A stretch of DNA of 64,000 nucleotides from the NCBI RefSeq assembly GCF_035917335.1, contig NZ_CP109067.1, forward strand, positions 5,889,001 to 5,953,000, given 5' to 3'. Each line of letters begins with the position of its first letter. Positions within the stretch are counted from its first letter, which is position 1. Shown here piece after piece: positions 44,507-54,078 of this stretch. The position numbers and the translations under genes are program-made. Under the pieces are notes generated by a model. That model did not search any database. It worked only from the letters and a program-made list of their open reading frames with translations, and had not been told where the DNA came from. The DNA is from Micromonospora sp. NBC_01813 (GTDB lineage: Bacteria > Actinomycetota > Actinomycetes > Mycobacteriales > Micromonosporaceae).

Positions 44507-44809
44507 TCACTCGTTGGCGAGATCGACGATTCGTCGTAGCGCTGTGATGTGGTTGCGCAGTGCGCGGCGTCCGGTTGGAGTCAGTGATAGCCAGGTTCGG
44601 GGTCGGCGTCCGACGTGGCCCTTGCGCATGGCCAGGTATCCGGCCGTTTCGAGAGCGGTCGCCTGTTTCGACACGACTGAGTCGCTCAGCCCGCTGGCGT
44701 CGCGCGCGGGGCCGAACTCGACTTCCTGTGCGGCCGCGAGCACGGCCATGAGTGACAGTCGCGTCGTGGTGTTGATGACCGGGTCGGGGCGGGGCGGGTC
44801 GATGGTCAC
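44507..44809 (-). CDS. Winged-helix transcriptional regulator, copy 2
   Basis: Translation identical to the regulator at 15160-15462 (HTH_34 type, about 100 residues), with the same GTGA overlap to the membrane-protein gene. If both copies are expressed, each regulator can act on both operators. Confidence 0.85.
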   Translation of the reverse strand: MTIDPPRPDPVINTTTRLSLMAVLAAAQEVEFGPARDASGLSDSVVSKQATALETAGYLAMRKGHVGRRPRTWLSLTPTGRRALRNHITALRRIVDLANE

Positions 44810-45276
44810 CACTGGCTCCGTCTGACCCGCTGGAGGTAGCTGCCTTTCCCGCGCCGCAACCGCCCGCCCAGCAGCGCGAGTGGCACAGCCATGAGGACGG
44901 CGCTGAGCGTGAAGGGTAGGGGAACCGCGAGGAGGCGCAGCGCGAGACCGAGTCCCATCATGACGGCGTAGGAGGTGATCGCGACAGCGGCGATCAGCAA
45001 CCCGGTGCGCCACCCGACCTTGATCGGGAGCGGGCGGGCGCGGGCCCTTGTCACGGCGAGTGCGGCGCAGGCCAGCATCGCCGATCCGGCCGCGACCATC
45101 AGCACCCCGCGCCAGCGTGACGCCGGCATGTCCCAGCTCGCGCCGGTCTGTAGGACGAGGAACAGCAAGAGCGCCGGCGTCCACCAGCGCGGCAGTACCA
45201 ACTCCGCACCGCGACGTAGCCGCTCGTCGGCCTCCGCGAGATCGTCGGCGGCCCGCTTCGGATCCATTCCCGCCAT
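44806..45276 (-). CDS. Small four-helix membrane protein, copy 2
   Basis: Translation identical to the 156-residue protein at 15459-15929. Same start, same operator upstream. Function unknown. Confidence 0.8.
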   Translation of the reverse strand: MAGMDPKRAADDLAEADERLRRGAELVLPRWWTPALLLFLVLQTGASWDMPASRWRGVLMVAAGSAMLACAALAVTRARARPLPIKVGWRTGLLIAAVAITSYAVMMGLGLALRLLAVPLPFTLSAVLMAVPLALLGGRLRRGKGSYLQRVRRSQW

Positions 45277-45298
45277 CGAGTACTCCGCACATGGACGG

Positions 45299-45318
45299 TA
45301 CTTTCCACATGGAAAGTA
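45299..45318. promoter_or_regulatory. Palindromic operator, copy 2
   Basis: The same TACTTTCCA-CA-TGGAAAGTA palindrome as at 15952-15971, upstream of the second copy of the operon. Confidence 0.75.
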
Positions 45319-45499
45319 GACCCGACGCTAGACGTTGAAGGACAACGATGCAAGGCCGACCCGAGCCGTATTGCGTACGTACCTCACCTGCCGCCTACGC
45401 GCCCTGGCGGGCAGGCACACCGCGCCCGGTCGGTGCCGAGTTCAGGGCTGCGCGTCGTGGCCTCAACTGCCGCGATCCGGCGTCGGCCAATGCGCGTGC

Positions 45500-45625
45500 A
45501 TGACACCCATCAGGTGGGCGGTCGAAAATGCCGGTGGACCCGACGCGCCCCGCAACGTCGAAGCACTTGGCGGCACGCTCAAGCTGATCGCGGACTTCGG
45601 CGACGAGCAACTCAAGGTTGCCTGA
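45500..45625 (+). pseudogene. XRE-type antitoxin C-terminal remnant
   Basis: The frame ends DAPRNVEALGGTLKLIADFG and DEQLKVA, the last 25 residues typical of XRE antitoxins that partner RelE/HigB toxins (pattern Y-V-x-A-L-G-G-x-L-x-x-x-A-D-F-G). The helix-turn-helix is missing, and no toxin gene is next to it. It lies 46 bp right of repeat copy 2, so the repeat edge or a deletion near it removed the rest. Confidence 0.6.
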
Positions 45626-45648
45626 TCCACCCCCGGTGGGCCGGGCGG

Positions 45649-47222
<1,574 letters not shown>

Positions 47223-47259
47223 AGGGGTGCGGGTCGGGCGGGTGCGGGTGGGCCTGCCG

Positions 47260-48348
47260 TCAGGCGCGGGCTGCGGCGTCGCGTAGCTGCTGGGCGACGC
47301 CCCGGCACACGTCGGCGCCGTAGCTGTACGGGTGGCTGGTCGGGAAGCGGGCCATCACGCCGAGGGTCCAGCCGTCGCCGATCGCGAGGCAGTTGACGTG
47401 CCACTGCCGTTCGTCGTCGCGGATCACCCAGCCGTTCTTGATGGCGATTCCGGCGGTCTCGTCGTCGGGAAACGCCTGGATCACGCCGAAGTCACCAGGG
47501 CTGCGGACGCTGCGCATCTGCTCCAGCAGCCAGTCGGTCCACCGGTCGCCGGCCGCCCGGCCATCGACGACGCAGGCACCGAGCCGGGTGATGTCGCGGG
47601 GTGAGAGCCGCGTGACGCTCCACCTGTTCTCGGCGGAGCTGCTGTCGGTGAGCCCACAGATGTCGATCATCCGGTCGATCGCCGCCGACCGCCCGATCTC
47701 CTGCCAGAGGTCCTCGGCGGCCCAGTTGTCGCTGTCCCGGATCATGATTTCGAGTTGCTGCATCCGGTACTCGTTCGGGGTCTGTCCCGCTTCGTCGGCC
47801 CGACGTAGGAAGTCCGCGGCGATCCACGTCTTGATCAGCGAGGCGGTGGTGCTGGTCTCGTCGAGGTTGTCGGAGCCGGTGATCTCTCCGGTGCGTTGGT
47901 CCAGCATCGCCCACGACCACCAGCCGTCCACGTCGAGTTTCACCTCGGCCGGCGCGATCGCCAGCGGCGGCAGGGTGGGGACCGGGGCAGCGGCCAGGCC
48001 GGCGTCGGGCTGCACTGGTCCGACGAGTTGCGGTGCCGGAGCGATGGCCTGCCGTCCGGCGGTCTGCTGGTCGGTCTCGGGTGCCAGCGGTGCGCCAGGG
48101 ACGAGGCGCAGCCCGGTGAGGGCTGCGGCGACCAGCAGGAGCACGCCGGACAGCAACAGCGGTGTGCGCCACCGCGATCTGTGGTGCCGGGGGACCGCTA
48201 CCGGTCGATCGGTCGACGCCGGACGAGCTGGCACCAGCGGCAGCGTGCCGGATCGTCCGCCGACGCGTTGTCCGGGGATCGGTGAGGTGGTGCTGGTGCG
48301 GCGGTGCCGGGGGCGACCGGTCGGTGGCGAGGAGGGTTGGTCAGGCAT
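47260..48348 (-). CDS. Membrane-anchored class-A beta-lactamase-like protein
   Basis: 362 residues. A cytoplasmic Pro/Arg-rich tail of about 65 residues, one transmembrane helix (LLLSGVLLLVAAALTGLRL), a Pro/Ala linker, then a penicillin-recognising domain: SLIK (SxxK) near 171, SDN in RDSDNWAAE and KNG in IKNGWVI in place of KTG. The class-A set is recognisable, but the E166 loop is not obvious, so turnover of beta-lactams is uncertain. It starts just after the stop of a paralogue, and the two form an operon. Confidence 0.85.
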   Translation of the reverse strand: MPDQPSSPPTGRPRHRRTSTTSPIPGQRVGGRSGTLPLVPARPASTDRPVAVPRHHRSRWRTPLLLSGVLLLVAAALTGLRLVPGAPLAPETDQQTAGRQAIAPAPQLVGPVQPDAGLAAAPVPTLPPLAIAPAEVKLDVDGWWSWAMLDQRTGEITGSDNLDETSTTASLIKTWIAADFLRRADEAGQTPNEYRMQQLEIMIRDSDNWAAEDLWQEIGRSAAIDRMIDICGLTDSSSAENRWSVTRLSPRDITRLGACVVDGRAAGDRWTDWLLEQMRSVRSPGDFGVIQAFPDDETAGIAIKNGWVIRDDERQWHVNCLAIGDGWTLGVMARFPTSHPYSYGADVCRGVAQQLRDAAARA

Positions 48349-48349
48349 G

Positions 48350-49327
48350 TCAGCTTTCGGCCGCGACGTCGGCGGGGGCGTCGCCAGCGGGTAGTTGGAT
48401 CGATGCACCGGCGTGCGGGGTCACCAGTTGGCTGGCCACGTCACGGCACACGCCGGCGCCATGGTCGAGGCCGTACTCGCCGGGATAGCGGGTCATGACG
48501 GCGAGCACCCAGTCGTCACTGACCGCAAGACAGTTGAGATGCCAGGACATGTCGGACCAGAGCATTGTCCAGCCGTTCTTGAGGCCGATGTCCTCCTCGT
48601 CGCGCATGCTCTGCGGCAGCCCGTCGATGATGCCCCAGCGGCCGCCGCCGGACCGGGCCTGCTGATCCGACTCGGCGGTGGTCCCGCGGACCTGGGCCAT
48701 CTCATTGAGCAGCCAGTCGGTCCACCTGGGTCCGGCGGCGGTGCCGTTCTTGACGCATTCGCCCAGCAGCACGGCGTCGCGGGCGGACATCTGCGTGTAG
48801 CTCCACCAGATGCTGCGCTCGCCGGGTGGGATGACCGCCCGGGTCTGCTGCAGCCCGCACATCTTGATCATTCGGTCGAGGACGACGTCGCCGCCGGCCG
48901 CGTAGTACAGCCGGTTGGCCGCGTCGTCGTCGCTGTCCCGGATGGCCAGCCTGGCCTGCTGCTGCTCGTCGGCGCTGGGGCCCTGATCGCCCATTTCGCG
49001 TAGGTAGTCCCCGACGATCCAGATCTTGATCATCGACTCGGTGGAGTTGGTCTCGGTGATGTTCTCCGAGCCGTCGATCTCACCGGTGGTCCGGTCCAGC
49101 AGCGCCCAGGAGAGAAAACCGTCGGTGGAGACCGACACGGGTGCGGCACGCAGGGTCGGAGTGGCGGGCGGCGGGGGCGACTCAGCGACCATCGCCGCGG
49201 TCGTGGCGGGTGCTGCCGCCGGCAGGTTGTCTGCCGACACGGCCTCGCCGACGAGGCGGGCGGAGGCGGTGGGGACCATCAGGACTCCAGCGACGACCAG
49301 GGCCGCCAGGACGACGGTCGGTGTCAC
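48350..49327 (-). CDS. Class-A beta-lactamase-like protein, paralogue
   Basis: 325 residues from GTG 49327, with GAGGAC upstream. An N-terminal hydrophobic segment (PTVVLAALVVAGVLMVPTAS) gives export. The domain has SMIK (SxxK), SDD in the SDN position (RDSDDDAAN) and LKNGWTM for KTG. The SDN Asn is replaced by Asp, and no E166-type loop is evident, which suggests a binding or sensor role or another substrate. First gene of a two-gene operon. Confidence 0.85.
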   Translation of the reverse strand: MTPTVVLAALVVAGVLMVPTASARLVGEAVSADNLPAAAPATTAAMVAESPPPPATPTLRAAPVSVSTDGFLSWALLDRTTGEIDGSENITETNSTESMIKIWIVGDYLREMGDQGPSADEQQQARLAIRDSDDDAANRLYYAAGGDVVLDRMIKMCGLQQTRAVIPPGERSIWWSYTQMSARDAVLLGECVKNGTAAGPRWTDWLLNEMAQVRGTTAESDQQARSGGGRWGIIDGLPQSMRDEEDIGLKNGWTMLWSDMSWHLNCLAVSDDWVLAVMTRYPGEYGLDHGAGVCRDVASQLVTPHAGASIQLPAGDAPADVAAES

Positions 49328-49638
49328 GCGTGAAGTCCTCAAGGATGCTCCGGGGGGAGTCGGCTCGCGCCTGGTTGCCGGACGCAACCACTGGTGCAGT
49401 TTACGGCGGCAACCTTGATTGACCAGGTCGGCGAGCCTCAGAGTTCCATGTGAGCCCGGATGAATTGAAGTAATATGTCCAGTTAGTTCAATAATAATGG
49501 CACAATAAGTGGATTGGAATCACGTCTGCGCGTGGCCAATGTCACTGATGGTGTCGATGTCATTGCGCCTGGGCATCTTCTGGGCAACTTCTGTTACAGA
49601 CCTTGGCTGCGGCTGGTGGTTCTTGTAACACTGGACAC
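49328..49638. promoter_or_regulatory. Divergent intergenic region with AT-rich stretch and inverted repeat
   Basis: Between the beta-lactamase-like operon and the paa operon. Bases 49450-49515 are strikingly AT-rich for this genome and probably carry promoters. Nearer paaA, TGTTACA (49592-49598) and TGTAACA (49624-49630) are exact complements 25 bp apart, next to ACACGTGT at 49635-49642, and may bind a regulator of the paa genes. Confidence 0.5.
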
Positions 49639-50775
49639 GTGTACAGCGATGGCTCCCGGTCGATGAGTGGATCAGCGCGCGGAATTCTCGACGAGGTCGA
49701 GGCCGCCGAAGCGGAGCTGCGCGCCTCGGCTGCCCGCAGACGCGTACCGCAGCCGCGGGCGAGCGACGGGTCGGCCGACGACAGGCCAGCCGATCCGGGG
49801 GAGCCGCTCGACCCCGAGCAGCAGTTCACCGCGACGATCGAGGCGGACCAGCGGATCGAGCCCCGAGACTGGATGCCCGACGGCTACCGGCGCGGCCTGA
49901 TCCGGCAGATCGCCCAACACGCCCACTCCGAGATCATCGGGATGCAGCCCGAGGGAAACTGGCTCACCCGGGCACCCAGCCTGCACCGCAAGGCGATCCT
50001 GCTGGCGAAGGTCCAGGACGAGGCAGGTCACGGTCTCTACCTGTACGCGGCCGCGGAAACCCTCGGCGTCACCCGCGAAGAACTCGTCGACCTGCTCCTG
50101 AACGGCCGGCAGAAGTACAGCTCGATCTTCAACTACCCGACCCTGACCTGGGCGGACGTCGGCGCCATCGGCTGGCTGGTCGACGGCGCCGCCATCATCA
50201 ACCAGGTGCCGCTGTGCCGCTGCTCGTACGGCCCGTACGCCAGAGCGATGATCCGCGTCTGCAAGGAGGAGTCCTTCCACCAGCGGCAGGGCTACGAGAT
50301 GCTGCACACCCTGGCGCACGGCACCCCCGCGCAGCGGCAGATGGCCCAGGACGCGATCGACCGCTGGTGGTACCCGTCGCTGGCGATGTTCGGCCCGCCC
50401 GACGCCGACTCCACCCACTCGGCCCAGTCCATGCGGTGGAAGATCAAACGGTTCTCCAACGACGAACTGCGGCAACGCTTCGTCGACATGTGCGTCCAGC
50501 AGATCGGCCCGCTCGGGCTGACCCTGCCGGACCCGGCGCTGCGCTGGAACGAGCAGCGTCAGGCGTACGACTTCACCGAACCCGACTACGCGGAGCTGCA
50601 CCAGGTCATCCGTGGCGACGGCCCGTGCAACCGGCAGCGCCTGGCCCACCGCCGGGCCGCACACGCCGACGGTGCCTGGGTCCGGCAGGCGGCCCGGGCG
50701 TACGCGGCGAAACAGGCAGCGAGAACAGCAGCGAAACAGGCAGCAGCAGAAACAGTGGGGGCAGGTGCCGGGTGA
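49639..50775 (+). CDS. paaA: Phenylacetyl-CoA epoxidase catalytic subunit
   Basis: 378 residues from GTG 49639 (ATG 49663 is an alternative start). A ferritin-like di-iron protein: the metal ligands are in [31 protein letters not shown] and [14 protein letters not shown], all conserved. With PaaC it forms the oxygenase that epoxidises the ring of phenylacetyl-CoA. The N-terminus (about 65 residues, acidic) is longer than in E. coli, and the C-terminal Ala/Gln/Lys tail is low-complexity. First gene of the paaABCDE operon. Confidence 0.95.
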   Translation: MYSDGSRSMSGSARGILDEVEAAEAELRASAARRRVPQPRASDGSADDRPADPGEPLDPEQQFTATIEADQRIEPRDWMPDGYRRGLIRQIAQHAHSEIIGMQPEGNWLTRAPSLHRKAILLAKVQDEAGHGLYLYAAAETLGVTREELVDLLLNGRQKYSSIFNYPTLTWADVGAIGWLVDGAAIINQVPLCRCSYGPYARAMIRVCKEESFHQRQGYEMLHTLAHGTPAQRQMAQDAIDRWWYPSLAMFGPPDADSTHSAQSMRWKIKRFSNDELRQRFVDMCVQQIGPLGLTLPDPALRWNEQRQAYDFTEPDYAELHQVIRGDGPCNRQRLAHRRAAHADGAWVRQAARAYAAKQAARTAAKQAAAETVGAGAG

Positions 50776-51068
50776 GCGACGAACCGACCCCGCCGACCCC
50801 GCTGTGGGAGGTCTTCGTCCGGTCCCGGCGTGGGCTGGCCCACACCCATGTCGGCAGCCTGCACGCCCCCGACGCCGCCCTCGCCCTGCGGCACGCCCGT
50901 GACCTCTACACCCGCCGGCAGGAAGGCGTCTCCATCTGGGTGGTGCCGGCGGAGACGATCACCGCCTCCAGCCCGGACGAGAAGGACGCCTTCTTCGACC
51001 CGGCCGCCGACAAGATCTACCGGCATCCGACCTTCTACCAGGTGCCCGACGGGGTGCGTCACCTGTGA
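50772..51068 (+). CDS. paaB: Phenylacetyl-CoA epoxidase subunit B
   Basis: 98 residues: [40 protein letters not shown] and a C-terminal [16 protein letters not shown], the normal length and pattern. PaaB bridges or stabilises the PaaAC dimers. GTG overlaps the paaA stop by four bases. Confidence 0.95.
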   Translation: MSDEPTPPTPLWEVFVRSRRGLAHTHVGSLHAPDAALALRHARDLYTRRQEGVSIWVVPAETITASSPDEKDAFFDPAADKIYRHPTFYQVPDGVRHL

Positions 51069-51829
51069 CCACGACGACCCCCGCCGACCAACTGCTCTGC
51101 TGGGCCGACGACGCGCTGGTCGCCGCCCAACGGTTGACCTACTGGTGCGCCCGCGCCCCCGAGCTCGAAGAGGACGTCGCGCTGGCCAACATCGCGCTGG
51201 ACCAGCTCGGCGTCGCCCGGCTGCTGCTGACCTACGCCGCCGAACAGCTCCCACCGGGTACGGTGCCCGCCGCACCACCCGCCGATCCGGTGACCGAGGA
51301 CACCCTGGCGTTCCTGCGTACCGACCGGGAGTTCCGCAACTGCCTGCTCGTCGAGCTGCCCGACGACGATTACGCGGTCACCATCGGCAAACTGCTGTTC
51401 CTCTCCGCGCACCAACTGGCGCTCTACACCGCGCTGCGCGACGGGCCGGACCAGCGGCTCGCCGCCATCGCCGGCAAGGCCCGCAAGGAGTCCGCCTACC
51501 ACTTCGACCACGCCCGGCTCTGGACGCTGCGGCTCGGCGACGGCACCGACGAGTCGCACCGACGGATGCAGCACGCGGTCGACGAGCTGTGGCCGTACAC
51601 CCATGAACTGGTCGGCCCACTGCCCGGCGGCGGACCGGCCGGCCGCCGCGACGACTGGCTCGCCGCTGTCACGCCGGTCCTCGCCGAAGCGACCCTGCGG
51701 CCACCTGCGGCCGACAGCGACCGCTGGCGGCCCGGCGGCGGCCGGTCCGGTCGGCACACCGAGCACCTGTCCTTCCTGCTCGCCGAGATGCAGGTGGTGC
51801 ACCGGGCACACCCGGGAGCGCGGTGGTGA
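51065..51829 (+). CDS. paaC: Phenylacetyl-CoA epoxidase structural subunit C
   Basis: 254 residues, ferritin-like but without a full metal-ligand set, as expected for PaaC. Marks: WCARAPELEEDVALANIALD, FRNCLLVELPDDDYAVTIGK, ESAYHFDHARLWTLRLGDGT and the C-terminal HTEHLSFLLAEMQVVHRAHP. Starts in the paaB stop (GTGA). Confidence 0.95.
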   Translation: MTTTTPADQLLCWADDALVAAQRLTYWCARAPELEEDVALANIALDQLGVARLLLTYAAEQLPPGTVPAAPPADPVTEDTLAFLRTDREFRNCLLVELPDDDYAVTIGKLLFLSAHQLALYTALRDGPDQRLAAIAGKARKESAYHFDHARLWTLRLGDGTDESHRRMQHAVDELWPYTHELVGPLPGGGPAGRRDDWLAAVTPVLAEATLRPPAADSDRWRPGGGRSGRHTEHLSFLLAEMQVVHRAHPGARW

Positions 51830-52311
51830 GCCGCCGGGAGGTCGCGGCCCGGGCGGCCGTCGCGGCCGTCGTCGACCCGGAGATCCGGGTGCTCACCATC
51901 GACGACCTCGGCGTGCTGCGCGGCGTCGACGTCGACGAGCCCAGCGGAGCGGTGCGGGTCACCGTCACCCCCACCTACACCGGGTGCCCGGCGATGGAGC
52001 TGATCCGCGGCGAGATCGCGGCGGCGCTGGCCCGGGCCGGCTTCACCGAGGTGACGATCAGCACCGAGCTGGCACCGGCCTGGAGCACCGACTGGATCTC
52101 GCCGGCCGGGCGGGCCAAGCTCGCCGCCGCTGGCATCGCCCCACCGGCGCCGGCCACCGACGGTCCGGTGCCGGTCCAGTTGACCGTGCGCTGCCCGGCG
52201 TGCGGCTCGCCGCGCACCGAACAGCTCAGCCGGTTCGGCGCCACCGCCTGCAAGGCGCTGTGGCGGTGCCAGGACTGTGCCGAACCCTTCGAGCAGATGA
52301 AGGCCCTGTGA
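51826..52311 (+). CDS. paaD: Phenylacetyl-CoA epoxidase maturation factor
   Basis: 161 residues. A DUF59/MIP18-like domain (VVDPEIRVLTIDDLGVLRGV, TYTGCPAMELIRGEI) is followed by a zinc ribbon CPACGSPRTEQLSRFGATAC and CQDC. PaaD is thought to help assemble the metal centres. GTG 51826 overlaps paaC; GTG 51823 is possible. Confidence 0.95.
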   Translation: MSRREVAARAAVAAVVDPEIRVLTIDDLGVLRGVDVDEPSGAVRVTVTPTYTGCPAMELIRGEIAAALARAGFTEVTISTELAPAWSTDWISPAGRAKLAAAGIAPPAPATDGPVPVQLTVRCPACGSPRTEQLSRFGATACKALWRCQDCAEPFEQMKAL

Positions 52312-52336
52312 TGATCGTCGACGACGAGGTGACCCG

Positions 52337-53512
52337 GTGGCGGTGACGATCAGCCGGCCGGCGCGGCGGCGCCCGGTCTTCCATCAGCTGCCGGTCGACG
52401 ACGTCGATCCGCTCACCGACGACGCGGTCGCGGTCACCTTCGCGGTGCCGCCGCACCTGCGCGAGGCGTACCGGTTCCAGGCCGGGCAGCATCTGACCGT
52501 ACGGCTGATGGACCCGGCCGGCGGCCCACAGGTGCGCCGTTCGTACTCGATCTGCTCGACCCCGGCGGAGCTTGTCGATCATGGACGGTTGCGGATCGGC
52601 GTGCGGCACGTCGTGGGCGGCGTCTTCTCCGGGTACGCGGTCCGCCAGCTGGCCGCCGGGTCGACCGTCGACGTGATGCCCCCGCTCGGGCACTTCACCA
52701 CTGCCTTCGCGCCGGACCGATCCCGGCACTACGGGGCGTTGGCGGCCGGCTCGGGCATCACCCCGGTGTTGTCCCTGCTCGCCACCGGGCTGGCCACCGA
52801 ACCCGGCAGCCGGTTCACCCTGATCCTCGGCAACCGGTCGGCGCACACCGTGATGTTCGCCGACGAGATCGCCGACCTGAAGGACCGCCACCCGACGCGG
52901 CTGCAGGTGGTGCATGTGCTCTCCCGCGAGGTCCAGGAGGCGGAGCTGCTCACCGGGCGGATCGACGCCGTCCGCTTCGGCCAGCTGCTGGAGACCGTGG
53001 TGCCGGGCGACCGGGTCGAGGAGTGGTTCCTCTGCGGTCCGTACGGGCTGGTGACGGCGGCCCAGCAGGTGCTCGCCGAGCGTGGCTTCGCGCCGGACGC
53101 GGTGCACACCGAACTGTTCCACGCCGCCGACGCACCCGCTGGCGACGCACCCGCCGCCGGATCGTCCGCCGCCGGATCGACCGGCAGCGAGCCGGCTGCC
53201 GGTGTGCTGGACGCCGGTGCGTCGACTGAGGTGACCGGCGCCGAGGTGACCGTACTGCTGGACGGGCGGGCCTCCACGGTGCGGGCGCTGCCGGGGGAGC
53301 GGGTGCTCGACGCGGCGCTGCGGGTCCGGGCCGAGCTGCCGTACGCCTGCAAGGGTGGGGTCTGCTCCACCTGCCGAGCGAAAGTGGTCGACGGCGCGGT
53401 CACGATGGCCCGCAACTACGCCCTGGAGCCCGACGAGCTGGCCGCCGGCTACGTGCTGACCTGCCAGTCCAGCCCGACCACTGGCCGGCTCACCGTCGAC
53501 TACGATGCCTGA
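52337..53512 (+). CDS. paaE: Phenylacetyl-CoA epoxidase reductase subunit
   Basis: 391 residues. An FAD-binding barrel (RRSYSICSTPAE), an NAD(P)-binding domain (AAGSGITPVLSLL, FLCGPYGLV) and a C-terminal plant-type [2Fe-2S] domain with C338, C343, C346 and C376. It passes electrons from NADPH to PaaA. An Ala/Gly/Ser-rich linker (about 258-292) before the ferredoxin domain is longer than usual. Starts 25 nt after paaD. The downstream paa genes (isomerase, ring hydrolase, ligase) are not in the window. Confidence 0.95.
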   Translation: MAVTISRPARRRPVFHQLPVDDVDPLTDDAVAVTFAVPPHLREAYRFQAGQHLTVRLMDPAGGPQVRRSYSICSTPAELVDHGRLRIGVRHVVGGVFSGYAVRQLAAGSTVDVMPPLGHFTTAFAPDRSRHYGALAAGSGITPVLSLLATGLATEPGSRFTLILGNRSAHTVMFADEIADLKDRHPTRLQVVHVLSREVQEAELLTGRIDAVRFGQLLETVVPGDRVEEWFLCGPYGLVTAAQQVLAERGFAPDAVHTELFHAADAPAGDAPAAGSSAAGSTGSEPAAGVLDAGASTEVTGAEVTVLLDGRASTVRALPGERVLDAALRVRAELPYACKGGVCSTCRAKVVDGAVTMARNYALEPDELAAGYVLTCQSSPTTGRLTVDYDA

Positions 53513-53533
53513 CGGCGCGGCTCGGTCCGCACC

Positions 53534-54067
53534 TCACCGGTCCAGGTCGTGCAGCAGCCGTCGGGCCTGCGTGTGCGAGGTGACCCGGACGAACCGCAAC
53601 CGACTCCACCGGGGGTCGACCATCGCGGCCCGGTAGCGTCGGCGGTAGTACGGGTGCTTCTGCCACGCCCACACGATGATCGAGTTCTCCGGGTCGCGGC
53701 TGAACAGGTTGGACCAGCGTTCCCGGTTGCCGTTCCACAGCTCCACCCGGTACGCCATCCGGCGCAGGGTGCGCCAGATGACCTGCCGCATCACCTGCCG
53801 GCGGGGCAGGTCGTACCAGATCACCGTGTCGGCGTGCTGCCAGATCGTCTCCTGCACCGCCGAGTAGTTGCCGTCGATCACCCAGCCGTCGCCGGCAATG
53901 GCATCCGCGACCGAGGCCTGGAAGTCGTCGGCCGCCGCCGGCTGCCAGCCGGGCTGGTGGAACAGCCCGTCCAACTCGACGTGTGGCACACCGAGTCGGC
54001 CCGCCAGCTCGGCAGCCATGGTGGACTTACCGGACCCTGGCCCGCCGACCACCGATACCTTCCGCAC
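53534..54067 (-). CDS. P-loop nucleotide kinase-like protein (AAA_17)
   Basis: 177 residues. Walker A GGPGSGKST near residues 8-16, HVELDGLFHQPGW (a typical FlaR/topology-modulation-like strand 2), WVIDGNYS and the Arg-rich lid WRTLRRMAYRVELWNGNRER. It belongs to the family called DNA topology modulation or shikimate-kinase-like; substrate unknown. GTG 54067. Its start is 11 nt from the stop of the GT2 gene, so it may be expressed with it. Confidence 0.88.
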   Translation of the reverse strand: MRKVSVVGGPGSGKSTMAAELAGRLGVPHVELDGLFHQPGWQPAAADDFQASVADAIAGDGWVIDGNYSAVQETIWQHADTVIWYDLPRRQVMRQVIWRTLRRMAYRVELWNGNRERWSNLFSRDPENSIIVWAWQKHPYYRRRYRAAMVDPRWSRLRFVRVTSHTQARRLLHDLDR

Positions 54068-54078
54068 GAGTGTGCAGG

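Larger units (their letters stand above)
44134..45454. repeat. 1.32-kb direct repeat, copy 2
   Basis: Nearly identical to 14788-16107 and in the same orientation. Its left edge cuts the AlgI gene, and its right edge joins the tail of an XRE-type antitoxin. Because the two flanks do not belong to one gene, this copy is not a simple insertion into algI; a deletion or a recombination joint formed at the repeat. Both of its genes are intact. An imperfect palindrome like that of copy 1 is at 44218-44251. Confidence 0.95.
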
